From contig JBBHKE010000323.1 in NCBI GenBank assembly GCA_037447655.1, positions 628,484 through 692,483 on the forward strand: a stretch of 64,000 nucleotides of DNA. Reading direction: 5' to 3'. The first letter of the stretch is position 1, and each line of letters starts with the position of its first letter. The position numbers were made by a program, and so were the translations under genes. This DNA is from Zygnema cylindricum (Eukaryota; Streptophyta; Zygnematophyceae; Zygnematales; Zygnemataceae). The notes beneath the pieces are model-generated. The model searched no databases and had not been told where the DNA came from. It saw nothing but the letters and a program-made list of their open reading frames with translations. Below, piece by piece: positions 11,683 to 23,246 of this stretch.

Positions 11683-12719
11683 AAGTCCTCAGAGTGGACA
11701 GCTTCCAAGAAGCCTCTAGGATAATCCTGACCCCTTGGTGTTTCAGCAAAAACAACTGCCACCGTGGAAGACAAAAAACTCTAACCACCTGCACCCCTGT
11801 GAAGGCAAGACTCCCTTGAGTCAATAGAAAAAAGAATCTTTGAATTTGCTCCCTTGAGCAGTAAGTTATGGAGGGTCAAAGTTGACCTTTTGTACAGAAG
11901 CTCTCTAGGAGAGAGGGTCCTATCTCCTAATTTTTCTAAGTCCTATCTCTCTCACAAACTCTATCTACTGATGTACGGAACCAATCAAAATACAGTTCCG
12001 TACGCAAAAGTACAGCTGCCGGTGTACTTTATGTACGGACATTGTACGACATGGCCTAAATGTCGACACATGTCATATCCGGATTCGGTGCTTTAATCAC
12101 CGGAGATTCCACAATCCAATGTAATTACGCCACGCGTCATGCGATGTGGCGATGGCCACAAACCTCCTAAATCTTCTTCCGCGATCTCGGCGCTAATTCC
12201 GGCCGTCCAATTAGAATCAAATTTAATCGTAGCCGTAATAAATACATTCGCGGTATTCGTTTCACTTAAGAAATAAATGCGCGGTATTGATTTCTTGCTC
12301 GTACCGTATTCCGTACTTATACATTACCGGATCTATGTATACCGTAAACAATTACAGTTAAATGATTTATCCTGCGTTTACGTGTTTAAATAAATATCAA
12401 ACTATATACTACGTAATGTTATTGCTAGAGTTAACGGCTAAGGCTACCGGCTACTTCTAGTCTGCCGGCCGGTAGGTACAAGGATTAATTCCTGTCGCCG
12501 GCACATTCCTTTTAAATAAAAATACCCTAACTAATATAAATTTCCCGTAAACCTCTAGATAGCCTAGGTAGCCATGGCTCTAGCTCCCTCTCCAATTTCT
12601 CAGTGACTGCGACAAGTTTGAGAGTTTGGAGAGAGAAGTTAGAGGTAGACTGCCTCGGCTTCTTTCTATATTTCTATTTTAACCTAGAAAATACTAAAAA
12701 TGTACCATTAATTTCTATA
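11663..12719 (-). repeat. 5' LTR of element B (1057 bp)
   Basis: Ends GAGTTTCA at 11663 and starts TATAGAAATT at 12719 (first TG mutated to TA). Contains the antisense tRNA-like block at about 12431-12500. Confidence 0.93.
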
Positions 12720-12724
12720 GTTAC

Positions 12725-13083
12725 GTCACACTATACTGTACAAAACACGTTGGATAATCATAGACATGGTCCCGGTTAACTAACGTCTGTCGGCAACAAA
12801 TCTCGGCCGTCTATCTTTAAGAAGTTTCACCCAAGATGAAACTTTGTTTTACACCTCTGTCTTCTGGTGAATTTGAGTCGTAGAACTGAGTCTTGTGGAG
12901 TGTCTCATCTTAGTTTGCTGACGCATGTCCTGCTAATGTGATACAGAGTGTACTCGCTCAGTGTTCATTGTCACACAGATTTTGGTACATATTGAACCAG
13001 GTTTCCAAAGTATAAACTGAGTACCCAAAAGACACTCCCCTCACATAAGAGGCTTAGTGAGGACTAAAGCTTTCGAAAAAACA
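12725..13083 (-). repeat. 3' LTR of F, right piece
   Basis: Continues the F LTR after element B, starting with the sequence that follows GTTAC in the intact copy at 17702. It ends ACA directly before a polypurine tract (TTTAGGGGAG on the element strand, 13084-13093). Confidence 0.85.
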
Positions 13084-13131
13084 CTCCCCTAAAGCTTTAG
13101 ACTCTACTAGCCACTAAGACCACATGCCTCT

Positions 13132-16100
13132 TTACAGGATTTCAATTTTGGTGCAAGGAAGGGTTTTTTCATCATATCTGCTAGCATTTTCTTCATTCGG
13201 TAAGTAGCTAAGCTTCAAAATTCTAGCCATCACCTTTTCCCTCACAAAGTGTAACTTAATATCAATATGTTTAATTTTAAAGTGATGATTAGAATTAGAA
13301 GCAATAGAAATAGCAGCTTGATTGTCACACCATACGATTTGTGGACCAGACTGCATAAATTTTAGTTATTGTAAGAGAGATTTTACCCAAAGAAGTTCTT
13401 TGACACCTGAGCATTTTGCCATATATTAAGCTTCCATGGTTGACTCAGCATTCACCTTTAGAAGCTTACAAGTCCAGCAACAAGTACCTTCACCGATCTT
13501 CAGAATTAATCTAGTGGTAGAGCATCGGCTTGGCATATCACCATAACTCACATCGCTCCCAGTGCTGATCTTTATTTTATCTCCTTCGAGAGAAAGTCGG
13601 AGATCCCTTGTTCTTGCACGGTATCTGATAACTCGTTTTATTGCCTCCCAATCTCATCTCTTCGGGTTCTGAAGGCTTCCCCTCAAAGCTCCAGCTGTTG
13701 GTGCAATATGATGACGCGTAAGACTCCCAACAACTTGTCTGTAGGGAATTGTGGATCTGAACTCTGACTCCCCTGGTTTAATGTCATCCTTGAGTAGCAT
13801 TCCTCCATCTATCTTCTTTCCGTCCACCTTTTGCCTAAACTCCATAGGGGTGGCACTCCCCTTTGCCTCTGCCATGCCAAATCTTTCAAGTACATGTCCA
13901 ATGGCCACTTTGTGAGAGAGATAAATCATTCTCTGATTCGTATTTCTCTCTACCTGAATGCCTAAGACATATTTCGCCTCGCCTAAGTCCTTCATTTCAA
14001 ACCTGGTATTCAAAGCTGATTTTATGTTTTTTATCTCATTTATAGATTTACTAATAACCAGCAGATCATCCACATATACTGCTACACAGATCACACCATC
14101 TTCTCCTTCTATAAAATAAACAGAATGATCTGAGCTGATCCTTGTGAAACCCAAACTGGTAAGAAACTTATCTAATTTTAGATTCCAGTGTCGTGGAGCC
14201 TGTTTGAATCCATACAACAACGTCGTGGAGCTTGTTTCAATCCATACAACGATTTCAACAATTTACAGACAAGATTTTCCTTTCCTTTTTCTGCATACCA
14301 TTCAGGTTGTTTCATATAAATTACTTCCTCTAAGTCTCCATGCAAGAAAGCAATTTTAACATCCATTTGATGCAACTCTATGTTTTCAATTGCAGCTAAG
14401 GACAACAAGACTGTAACAGTGGGAAAATTGACAACAGAAGAGAAAGTTTCCTTATAGTCTATTCCCTCTTTCTGACTAAACCCCTTTGCAACCAATTGAG
14501 CTTTATACCTCTCAATGGTGCGGTCTCGGTTGAGCTTCACTTTGAAAACCCACTTACAGCAAATGGCTTTCCGATCTGGTGGAAGCTCCACAAGCTCACA
14601 CGTTTGAGCTTCCATAATTGACTTCATCTCGTCATTTGCAGCTACAATCCAGTGATCCTTTTCAGGAACAGAAAATGCTTCCAGAATCGTGAGATGCTCC
14701 TTGGTGCTTGCAGAAAAAGCATATTGAACTTGTTCTCCTTACAAGCAGGAACTCTGTGTTCTTCCCCCCGAAAAACTTCCCCCCGAAAAATTTGAGTCAG
14801 GGATTGTTGGATTTTGATTTTCCAATCTGAGTTCAAGAAAGAGGAGTATCAACAACCCCTGGTTGGGCACTTGCTCTTGTACTCCAGTATTTGGTGCTCC
14901 AGTAGGAGAAGTAGTAGAATTTGCAGAAGATTGAAAAGGAATCTGATCCAAGATGACATATTCTTGCAATTTTTCTTTCTTCTTATTTTCATCCATACTA
15001 AATACATCTATGGATTCACTCTAACCTTTCACCTGAATATTTTGGGCAATCTGGATAGTATGTTTCAGAGGAAAATAAACTTGTATCTTATAGATTCATC
15101 ATCATATCCTATGAAAAATCCTAGTTTAGATTTTGGACTCGGTTTCCAATTTGGTAAATTATCTAGAACAAAGAATTTGCTACCAAAAACTCTAAAGTGA
15201 CTAACATCTGGTTTTTTGCCAGTCCATACTTCATTAGGTGTCGTTCCTTGAACAGATCTAGTTTCTAATCTGTTCCTAATATAGGTTGCACTTAGATAAG
15301 CTTCAGCCCAAAACTTAGTGTCTATTTGCTTATCTGCCATCATAGATTTAACACTTTCAGTTAGAGTTCTATTTAGCCTCTCTGAAACTCTATTCTTCTC
15401 AGAAGAATATGGCACTATAAACTAATGAGAGATACCATTTTCTCTTAAATAAGGAGCAAACTCATTGGAAGTTTATTCACCTCCATCATCAGATCTTAAA
15501 AACATAATAGATCTGCCATGAAGCTTTTCTTCCCAGATCCGAAAGTATTGGAAGTGGGTGAAGACCTCATTTTTCTCCTTCATGAAATAGATCCTGTTGA
15601 ATGTGGAGAAATGTGGAGAAGTCGTCAGTGAATGTAACAAAGTATTTGCTGCGAGCAAAAGTTGGTATTTTGGAGGGTCCCCACATATCTAAATGAATAA
15701 GTTCCAAGAGGTTAATTGCCCTAAAATTTGCGGCTTGAGGGAAAAGAAGTTTGTGAAGCTTGCCAAAGTCACAACCATCAAAAATATATGATTGTCGATG
15801 ATTCAGTTTAATTCCTTCTACCATATCAGTCTTTACCATCTTTTCCAAACTGTCATTATGAACATGACCCAATTTTTTATGCCATAAAACATTATCAGAT
15901 AAGACACTGGAGTAATCAAAAGAATATGTATTTACCAAGTCCATCCGATACAAGCTGTTTAGGCCTCTAGTTCTCATTACCGCTATCCTTCTCTCTTTAC
16001 TGACTATTTTTTTACCTTATTTCTAAAGTATTTCAAAACCTCTACTTTTTGCAACTGAAGTAGAAAACAAGTTATTTTTGAATTGAGGGACATACAACAC

Positions 16101-17163
16101 ATGAAAGAGAGTTGTAGGAACTGTCCGTCCATCTATCTCACACCTAAAGATTATAGTTCCTTGGGCTTTCGCTTCAACCGTGGAACCACAAGCATAGTAG
16201 ATCTGATGAGTTGGAATAGGTTCTAGATTTGTGAAGCAAGCCTTGTTTCTCCACATATGAGAAGAACTTCTGGAGTCCATGATCCACCTATGGTCTTTGT
16301 CTCCCTCCATTAGTTTTGCAAGAGCGAAGAACTCTTTGTCGTCAGTTTTTGGAAAACTGACAACATCGTGTGCATTTCCCTAGTAAGCTGACTCTAGCTC
16401 CGGTGAGTCGGTAAAAAACGCCTCTGTGGTGTGTAGATCCCTTTCGGCCTCCATCCATTTCTGAACACACTTGTCTCACAAGCTTTAAGAAACTTAGGAC
16501 ATTCTTTGTACAGATGTCTTAGATTGTAACAATAGACACACTTGTTATATGGTTTAAAACCTTGGTAACCTTGAGATATATTTCCCTAATATTGAGCATT
16601 AAAGGCTACATAAGACTTTCTTAGATTAAGAGATACGACTGTTGACTCTTCCTCTAGGACTAGTTTTATAGCTGTTGTTAGATTCCAGGCTGACTTATCC
16701 AACTTTTTCAAATTTGTTGAGGCTCCTTTATATTCTTTAGGAAGACATCGCATAAAAATCAAAGCCTGATGATAAAGAGAAAACTTCCCCTCTGAACATG
16801 TATTCTCTGTCAACAAAAGTCTAAGTCCATTACAATATTTAGCCCTGCTACCATCTGTATACCTGCAGTCCCAAATGTTTCCACCTGTAATAATCTCTTG
16901 ATAGATAATTTTTTAGTGAAGTCCCGATCTTTGATGCCTTTTTCATCTTAATATGTGACATAAGTAAATCCTCTAAAATCATTAACTTTAAGAGATGGAA
17001 AGCTTGCTGATTTTTCCCACCATAGGATGCATCAGTTTCAGCAAGACTGCCATCAACTACATCAAACAATTTAACCAGAGTAAAATATGACTCAATTAAG
17101 TCAGACCAATAAAGGTATTTCCTTCCATCAAAAACGAGTATCCTTGAGGGCGGGCCAGTAACT
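13132..17163 (-). pseudogene. copia gag-pol of element F (heavily broken)
   Basis: A complete but decayed polyprotein region. Gag is at 17150-16580, with a zinc knuckle CVYCYNLRHLYKEC near 16545-16500. The protease region (16310-16023) reads WIMDSRSSSHMW, so the catalytic DSG is DSR. The pre-integrase/integrase core is at 15977-15470 (WHKKLGHVHND; the second zinc pair CxxC is lost) and continues at 15415-15065. Reverse transcriptase is at 14627-13654, with YVDDLLVISK near 14075, and carries a small internal duplication around 14180-14250. RNase H is at 13356-13132 (CDNQAAISIA). Many frameshifts and stops; non-functional. Confidence 0.88.
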
Positions 17164-18061
17164 TGTTGTTCTGTGGATACTGCACCACTGACGATGCCTC
17201 ACCCACTGAAGATGAAGATGAGGCAGAGTAGTCATCAGAGAATTAAGACAAACAAGAAGCTCTCATAAATTATCAGTAAAACTTACAACTTTGGAACATA
17301 GCCAAAGACAAATTAGGCAACCAAATGGCCTACAAATTTGACATAATGCAGATAATACAAAGTGGAACACAAAAGAAAATTTACATAGAAATCTGCAAAT
17401 AGATCTGAGAGAAATTCTCAGTCAAAGATATCATAATGATAAAGCATAATTTGATGCAACAAGTTCCTAACTTCTGAAAATGGTTAATTCCTTTTCTTAT
17501 ACAAAAAATATCTATTCTTCTAAAGGCTAGCAGCCATTTAATATTCTAATGAATCTAAGAAGGTATATCAGCCATGCATTAATAATATCTACTAGAGCAA
17601 AGGAGGATACCTGGATTTGTCAAGGTATGTCATGCTGAATAAATCTAAATTGAGTCTTTAATCAACAAAACATGCCTATATACAAAAAACGGATATGTTA
17701 CGTCACACTATACTGTACAAAACACGTCGGATAATTATAGATGTGATCCCGGCTGACCGGCGTCCATCAGCAGCAAATCTTCGCCGTTAATCTTTCATAA
17801 GTTTCATCTAAGATGAAAATGTGTGTGACACTTCGGTCTTCAGGTGAATCTGAGTCGTAGAACTGAATCTTGTGGAGCGTCTCAACTTCTTGTACTGATG
17901 CATGTCCCGAAAGTGTGTTACATCGTGTACTCCTTTCACTGTCCACTGTCACACTAAATATGGTATATATTGAACCAGACATCAACAAATTAAACTAAGT
18001 TCTAAGAAAACACTCCCCTCACATATGAGGCTTAGTGAGGACTAAAGCTTTCAAAACAACA
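17164..18061 (-). repeat. 5' LTR of element F (898 bp)
   Basis: Pairs with the split copy at 5729-6250 plus 12725-13083 and carries the un-inserted GTTAC site at about 17697. Directly inside it, 17145-17163 resembles the half-tRNA primer-binding site but has diverged, with GTTACTGGCCC where A has GTTATGGGCCC. Confidence 0.85.
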
Positions 18062-18125
18062 CTTAATGGATTAGGCAACAGGTTATATGGACTTCTTAAG
18101 ACCCTAGTTCAAATCCCGGCCTGAG
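18062..18125 (+). other. tRNA-Arg-like segment inside the LTR remnant
   Basis: CTTAATGGATTAGGC resembles the D-arm/A-box of eukaryotic tRNA-Arg genes. A TCT triplet sits in a loop position near 18092, and GTTCAAATCC at 18107-18116 is a good B-box, at near-normal spacing. The acceptor stem is not evident. It is the clearest of several tRNA-like blocks in the LTRs here, always antisense to the retroelement. A former SINE head or captured tRNA gene is the likeliest origin. Confidence 0.5.
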
Positions 18126-18270
18126 TAATATTTTGGTAAAATGCCCTCTACTTCAGTATGCCACCGTCTGAATAAGGCGACAGCCATGGCGTGTATTTGA
18201 TCCTCTCTCTCTCTCTCTTTAGAGTCTAACTAAAATAGACAAGTTAATTATTGATTACCTATTTTTAACG
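18062..18270 (-). repeat. C-type LTR remnant (3' LTR tail of element G)
   Basis: Homologous to 4910-5123 of LTR C, including the CT tract (18203-18219). A polypurine tract (CTCCCCTTAA on the plus strand) follows at 18271, then RNase H sequence, so it is the inner end of a 3' LTR. Its outer part was replaced by element F. Confidence 0.75.
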
Positions 18271-20214
18271 CTCCCCTTAATTCCTAGTCACTTTTCAATT
18301 TTAATCCACTGTTTTCTCTACAATAAATAAACTTAGGGGAAGGTATTAGTTTTGTCATCATGTCCACAATCATTTCATTATTAGTTTTATGAACCAGTCT
18401 AATGATTTTTTTTCAGCCTTCTCTATGAAAAAGCTTAGTCTAATATCCATATGCTTAGCTTTGAAGTGATGTTTCGGATTAGCTGCAATAGAGATAACAA
18501 CTCGATTATCACAAAAAACATTTTGAGTTCTAGACTTCATGAAACCAAGTTCTTCAAGAAGAGATTTCACCCGCATTAATTATTTGGTGCCAGCTCAAGA
18601 AGCCATGTACTCAGCCTGCATAGTGGATTGAGAGACTACTTTCTGTTGCTTGCTACTCCTTGCAACACATATCTCTTGTTCTACGACCAGCGGTGCAGGT
18701 GGAGGAGCAGCAGTAGTAGTAAAAGTAGACATGATACACTCTCAGAAGCTATCAAGAATTCTATCAAACAACTGTTTTCAAGTGCTCACCAAATCTTATA
18801 CAAACATCCAAACCTCACAAAACTCTATCAGAATATACAGTAGCATAAACACTCACAACTCTTAAAGTTTCAGCACAATTGACCTGACAACACTCAAGAT
18901 TTAACTTCCATAGATTTACTTAACACCAGCAAATCATCCACATAAGTTGCAATGAAAATATCACCATTCTCAACCTCAAACATATATATAGAATGGTGAG
19001 AACTGATCCGAATATATCCCATACTGGTGAGCAACTCATCTAGTTTCTTATGCCATTGCCTGGGAGCATGCTTTAGTCCATATAAGGACTTTATGAGTCT
19101 TTAGACTTTGCTCACCTCACCTTCTTCTACAAACCTTTCGGGTTGCCGCATAAAGATTTCTTCCTCCAGCTCACCATTGAGGAAGGTGGGCTTAATATCC
19201 ATCTGGTGTATTTCCATGTCTTCCACTACCGCTAGAGTAAGGAGATTGCTTACTAATGGGATTCCTTACCAATCCATATGAGCAAAGGTCTTCTCATAAT
19301 CTATCCTCTCCTTTTAGGTGAACCCCTTTGCTACTAACCGAGCCTTATATCTTTCAATGGTATTATCTAGGTTCAGTTTCAATTGAAACACTCATTTGCA
19401 CCCAATATGTTTTCTGTTCGGAGGACAGTCCACTAGTTCCCAAGTATTTACTTCCATGATGGATGCCATCTCATCATTTATGGCTCTAACGCACTTGTCT
19501 TTCTCCGGACTATCCATTGCGTGTGAGTATGACTGAGGATCATCAGGGTGAAACAACTTAGTTACCTTGTGGGCGGCCTGTTTTTCTGCAACCTTTTGCT
19601 GCTCCTTCGTCCTCCCTCATAGTTTGAAGCCGGGATGATGGGAAGTCTCAGATTCCTCATTGTATCATCGGCTCCCGTATCCATGGAAGCTAGTTCCGTC
19701 TCCTCCTCTTCTGTCTCCTCAAGGTGTGTAGGGATATCAGCAAAATTTGGTATATCTCCCTCATCGTGGATCTCCCCTAAATTTGCAATCACTTTTTCAC
19801 TCATGTCAATTCCGAAGGATCCGAGTCCTCCTTACCATCAGAATTCTTTTTTTTTGGTGTATTTCAAAGGATCAAATGACTTCCCTTCATCCATGACAAA
19901 TAGATGCTTTACTTGAATAATATCTTGTTTGGCTAAGTTATAGACTCTATATCCCTTAATATCCTCATCATATCCAACAAAATATCTCGGTTTCCCATTA
20001 ACATCTAGTTTCCAGTTCTTCCTATACATGTCAAGACTGTAAACTTGACTACCAAATACTTTCAAGTGAGAAATATCCGGTTTCCTTGGAGCACATCTCT
20101 CATACATTGTCATTCTTTTCACGGCTGAAGTAAGACCTCTATTATTAATGTAGTTACCAGAGTTCATGGCTTCAGCCAAAAACCATTTTCCTATCTTGTT
20201 GTTGCCCAATATAC
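18271..20214 (-). pseudogene. copia pol remnant (element G): RNase H, RT, integrase end
   Basis: RNase H part at 18576-18370 (FCDNRVVISIA, then KHHFKAKHMDIRLSF). Reverse transcriptase at 18905-19545 with several stops. Integrase C-terminal region at 20209-19838 and a spacer at 19804-19562. Bases 18656-18895 do not match the copia copies and look like an unrelated insertion or replacement. The element is cut at 20214 by the inverted LTR H. Confidence 0.8.
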
Positions 20215-21263
20215 TGTAGAAACTAATGGTTTTAAAGTATTTTCTAGGTCTGAAAAGAAATAAAGAAGCCGAGGCAGTCTATCTCTAACTTCTCTCTCGA
20301 ACTCTCAAACTTGTCACAGTTACTGAGAAATTGGAGAGGAAGCTAGAGCCATGGCTACCTAGGCTATCTTGAGGTTTACGGGAAATTTATATTAGTTAGG
20401 GTTTATTTATTGAAAATGTATGTGCCGGCGACAGGAATTGATCCTTGTACCTACCGGCCGGCAGACAGGAAATAGCCGACAGCCTTAGCCGTTAAGTCTA
20501 GGATTAATGTTACGTAGTATATAGTTTGATAATTAATTAAATATGTATACGTATGATAAATCATTTAACTATAATAGATTACGGGATACATAGATCCGGT
20601 AATATATAAAGTACGGATTACGGTACGGACTAAAAATCAATACGGCGCATTTGTTTCGTAAGTGAAACAAATACCCCGCATGTATTTATTACGGCTACGA
20701 TTAAATTAGATTCTAATCGGACGGCCGCAATTAGTGCCGATATCGCGGAGGAAGATTTCAGCGGTTTGTGGCCATCGCCACATCGGATGACGCGTGGCGA
20801 AATTACGTTGGATCGTGGAATCTCCGGAGATTATGGCACCGAATCCGGATATGACATGTGTCGACATTTAGGCGATGTCATACAATGTCCGTACCTAAAG
20901 TACACTGGCAGCTGTACTTTTGCGTACAGAACTCAATTCTGATTGGTTCCGTACATCAGTAGATAGAGTCTGTGAGAGAGATAGGTCTTAGAAAAATTAG
21001 AAGATAGGACCCCCTCTCCCAGAGAGCTTCTGTACAATAGGTCAACTTTGACCCTCCATAACTTACTGCTCAGGGGAGAAAATTCAGAGATTCTTTTTGC
21101 TACCGACTCAAAGGAGTCTTGCCTTCACAGGGGTGCAGGTGGTTAGAGTTTTTGTCTGCCAGGGTGGCAGTTATTTTTGCTGAAACACAAAGGGGTCAGG
21201 ATTATCCTAGAGGTTTCTTGGAAGCTGTCCACTCAGAGGACTTATAGAGGTCTCAGAGTTTCA
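20215..21263 (+). repeat. lone LTR H, A/B family, opposite orientation (1049 bp)
   Basis: Full-length LTR from TGTAGAAAC to GAGTTTCA on the plus strand, inverted relative to the other copies. The 5-bp flanks differ (TATAC and AGGGA), and no primer-binding site or gag follows. It is therefore neither a simple solo LTR nor an intact element; a deletion or rearrangement at the right border is likely. The antisense tRNA-like block is at about 20421-20497. Confidence 0.88.
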
Positions 21264-22131
21264 AGGGAGAGGGAGAGCGAAATGAGGCGAATAAATAGAG
21301 AGGTAGAGGTAGAGAGAACCACCTCTGCTTCTTCAACTCCCTTGCCCTTTCAGTCTCCCATTGCCCTCCTCTCCCTCTAATTCTACCTCCTCCCCTTCAA
21401 ATGTTTTAGGATTTTAAGGAGGGTGAGACGAAAGGAGAGGTTAAAGGAGAGAACTAGGGCACCTCTTGCTCGTCACGAAAACAGAGAGAAGAACCAAGCA
21501 TTGTCTAGTGATTGGACATGGCTGGTGCCCAACTTTTACATTTCCATGTGGTTCCTACTGTTTACTTACCGCAACATTTGGACAGCCGTTTCGTTTTCCT
21601 TTTTTTTAAGGAGGGCATGGCTGGTGCCCAACTTTTACATTTCCATGTGGTTCTTACTGTTTACTTACCGCAACATTTGGACAGCCGCGTCGTTTTCTTT
21701 TTTTTTAAGGAGGGCGGCATTAGTCGCTGAGAAAACTTGACCTCAAATTTCTTCACAGGTCAAAGATAGTTAACGGACTGGGAGTCAAATTCAAACACAC
21801 CAATGTCATTTTTGTTTTATTGCGTACATGGATTAACCAATTTTGTACAGGATGCGGAAGGCGCTTGTGCCCAGCATAGTGACGCATGCGTATAATGTTT
21901 CCCATTCCAAAATTCCATTTTCTCACTGATCTATGTTGACATTTGAACTGTCAATATGAGTTGACCTTGGAGTGAATATATGTGTGTAAAACTTTGTCAT
22001 TCTATTCTATTGCGTTTTTTTTTTCTTGTTGCACTACGCAACAGCACCTCTTCCCCGTAACTATGTACCTCCGGATCAATTTTTTTCCGTCTTCTCCTGT
22101 TGCACTACGCGACAGCACCTCTTCCCCGTAA
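21264..22131. other. non-coding spacer with short tandem repeats
   Basis: Purine-rich start (GGGAGAGGGAGAG) followed by sequence with no recognisable gene. It contains the two tandem repeats listed separately. The open frame at 21423-21740 is created by the 99-bp duplication and shows no family resemblance. Confidence 0.6.
21517..21715. repeat. 99-bp tandem duplication
   Basis: Two nearly identical copies starting CATGGCTGGTGCCC at 21517 and 21616, each ending in a T tract and AAGGAGGGC. They differ at only a few positions, so the duplication is recent. Confidence 0.9.
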
Positions 22132-22147
22132 CTATGTACCTCTAGAT
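22029..22147. repeat. 71-bp tandem repeat, about 1.7 copies
   Basis: TTGCACTACGC(A/G)ACAGCACC starts at 22029 and again at 22100. The second copy stops where element E's gag begins. Confidence 0.85.
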
Positions 22148-22205
22148 CGGGCCTGCGGCCGCTGCCAACAGCACGCACATTTGCGAAACCACAAGTGTGA
22201 CCCCC

Positions 22206-23242
22206 CTAGGTCATCACTAGCTCCCCCGCCCTCCCCATGAAACGCTTGATTCCCCATCCCCCCATATAACGAGTTCCAAAAATCATACGCACAAACGCGC
22301 GCGCCTTTTTCTTCCCTCCAGGAGAACCCCCTCCACGGTTCTCTTGGAGCCTCAACTGCGACAGCTTGACACAATATGCAATGAAGTGTCCCGGCTTTTT
22401 GCAAAAATGACAAAGACCCTTTGGGGGCCTCGGTCCCCCAGAATGATCTCTTTCCCCTTTGTAAGGTTTCTTCGGGTCCTTCCCCCATAGTTCCCCTCCT
22501 GCTGCTAGAGCTTGAATGCTCTTTCCTCCTCTCCTAATCTCCATTGTGTTTTCCTGCACGAGTATCATCCTGACCATTGTGTTCCATTTCCATGAACTAT
22601 CATGCGTTTCCTGTTCGAACTCATCTGGTAACTTCATGATAAGGGTGTTAACTTTCATTTTTATTGTACCTGTCCACTCGACACTTTCCATCTCCATATA
22701 CAAAGAAGAAAGATCATTACACTAATCTAGCATCTTTCCTCCTTTGTAAGTGTAACTCACTAGCTTTTACTTAGCCAACTGGGCTCCTAAATAGTTCCAT
22801 CTCTATAAATCTCCACCAAACTCACCCACAACTCCTCGACCTTGTAAATGTGACGATGAGGGGTGACCAAAGCTTGAGTGAGGTGCCTAAGAATGAAGCT
22901 CTTCGCAGCCATGTTTACATCCTCCCACATTTGAGTATCGTTCTCCGCGGTCTTCACGGTTGCCGCTCCCGGTATTATGGTAATAAGAGTGAGGGGTGTC
23001 TCCTTCCCTTTCCCCTTTTCGGACACACTATTGTCCCCATCACCTGCCTCCTCCGCTGAGGCAGCCGTTGCTGCAGGAAACCTTACTCCTCCAAATCCTG
23101 GTGGAGTTCCCGAAGGTGGACGTTTCACTTGTCCATTGACGATACCCCAATATCGTTTTTCGCACAAAGCTCCCATCATCATGGCTTCCCAATAGATGAA
23201 CCCAGATCCTTTGAAGGTAGGCACCCTAGAGGGTGGGCCCAT
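22206..23242 (-). pseudogene. copia gag of element E (truncated, frameshifted)
   Basis: First block 23242-22787 starts in the primer-binding site with MGPPSRVP and continues through FIYWEAMMMGALCEKRYWG, the conserved gag N-terminus. Second block 22703-22206 carries gag core, a basic spacer and an intact zinc knuckle CHFCKKPGHFIAYC, which unlike A and B keeps the His. A frameshift lies between them. The protease is missing because the element ends near 22132. Confidence 0.85.
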
Positions 23243-23246
23243 AACC
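23232..23246 (-). other. primer-binding site, half-tRNA initiator Met type (E)
   Basis: GGTTATGGGCCCACC on the element strand, identical to A and directly after the LTR end. The third intact copy of the anticodon-arm complement in the window. Confidence 0.85.

Larger units (their letters stand above)
6251..12719 (-). mobile_element. Ty1/copia element B, full length, nested in F
   Basis: Complete 6469-bp copia retrotransposon: 3' LTR 6251-7307, polypurine tract 7308-7315, pol then protease and gag on the minus strand, primer-binding site 11648-11662, 5' LTR 11663-12719. Both LTRs are 1057 bp. It is flanked by the 5-bp duplication GTTAC (6246-6250 and 12720-12724). The uninterrupted site is visible in F's other LTR at about 17697. 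Frameshifts and stops break the polyprotein. The LTRs differ at scattered positions, a few percent by eye, so this is a middle-aged, now dead insertion. Confidence 0.95.
5729..18061 (-). mobile_element. Ty1/copia element F, complete but interrupted by element B
   Basis: Minus-strand copia of a third family. Its 3' LTR is split by element B into 5729-6250 and 12725-13083. The 5' LTR is 17164-18061 and the internal region 13084-17163. Without B and one target copy F is about 5.9 kb. The two LTRs pair end to end (TGTTGTT... at the left, ...ACA at the right) but are visibly diverged, and the coding region is full of stops, so F is old. No target-site duplication is seen: the left flank is copia RT and the right flank is a C-type LTR tail. 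The ends may come from recombination rather than one insertion. Confidence 0.85.

Noticed and set aside
18062-18125. True tRNA-Arg gene
   Set aside because: A- and B-box are present but no acceptor stem or full cloverleaf can be drawn, so it is listed only as tRNA-like.
21423-21740. 105-codon frame with an internal repeat
   Set aside because: Arises from the 99-bp tandem duplication; no start context or family.
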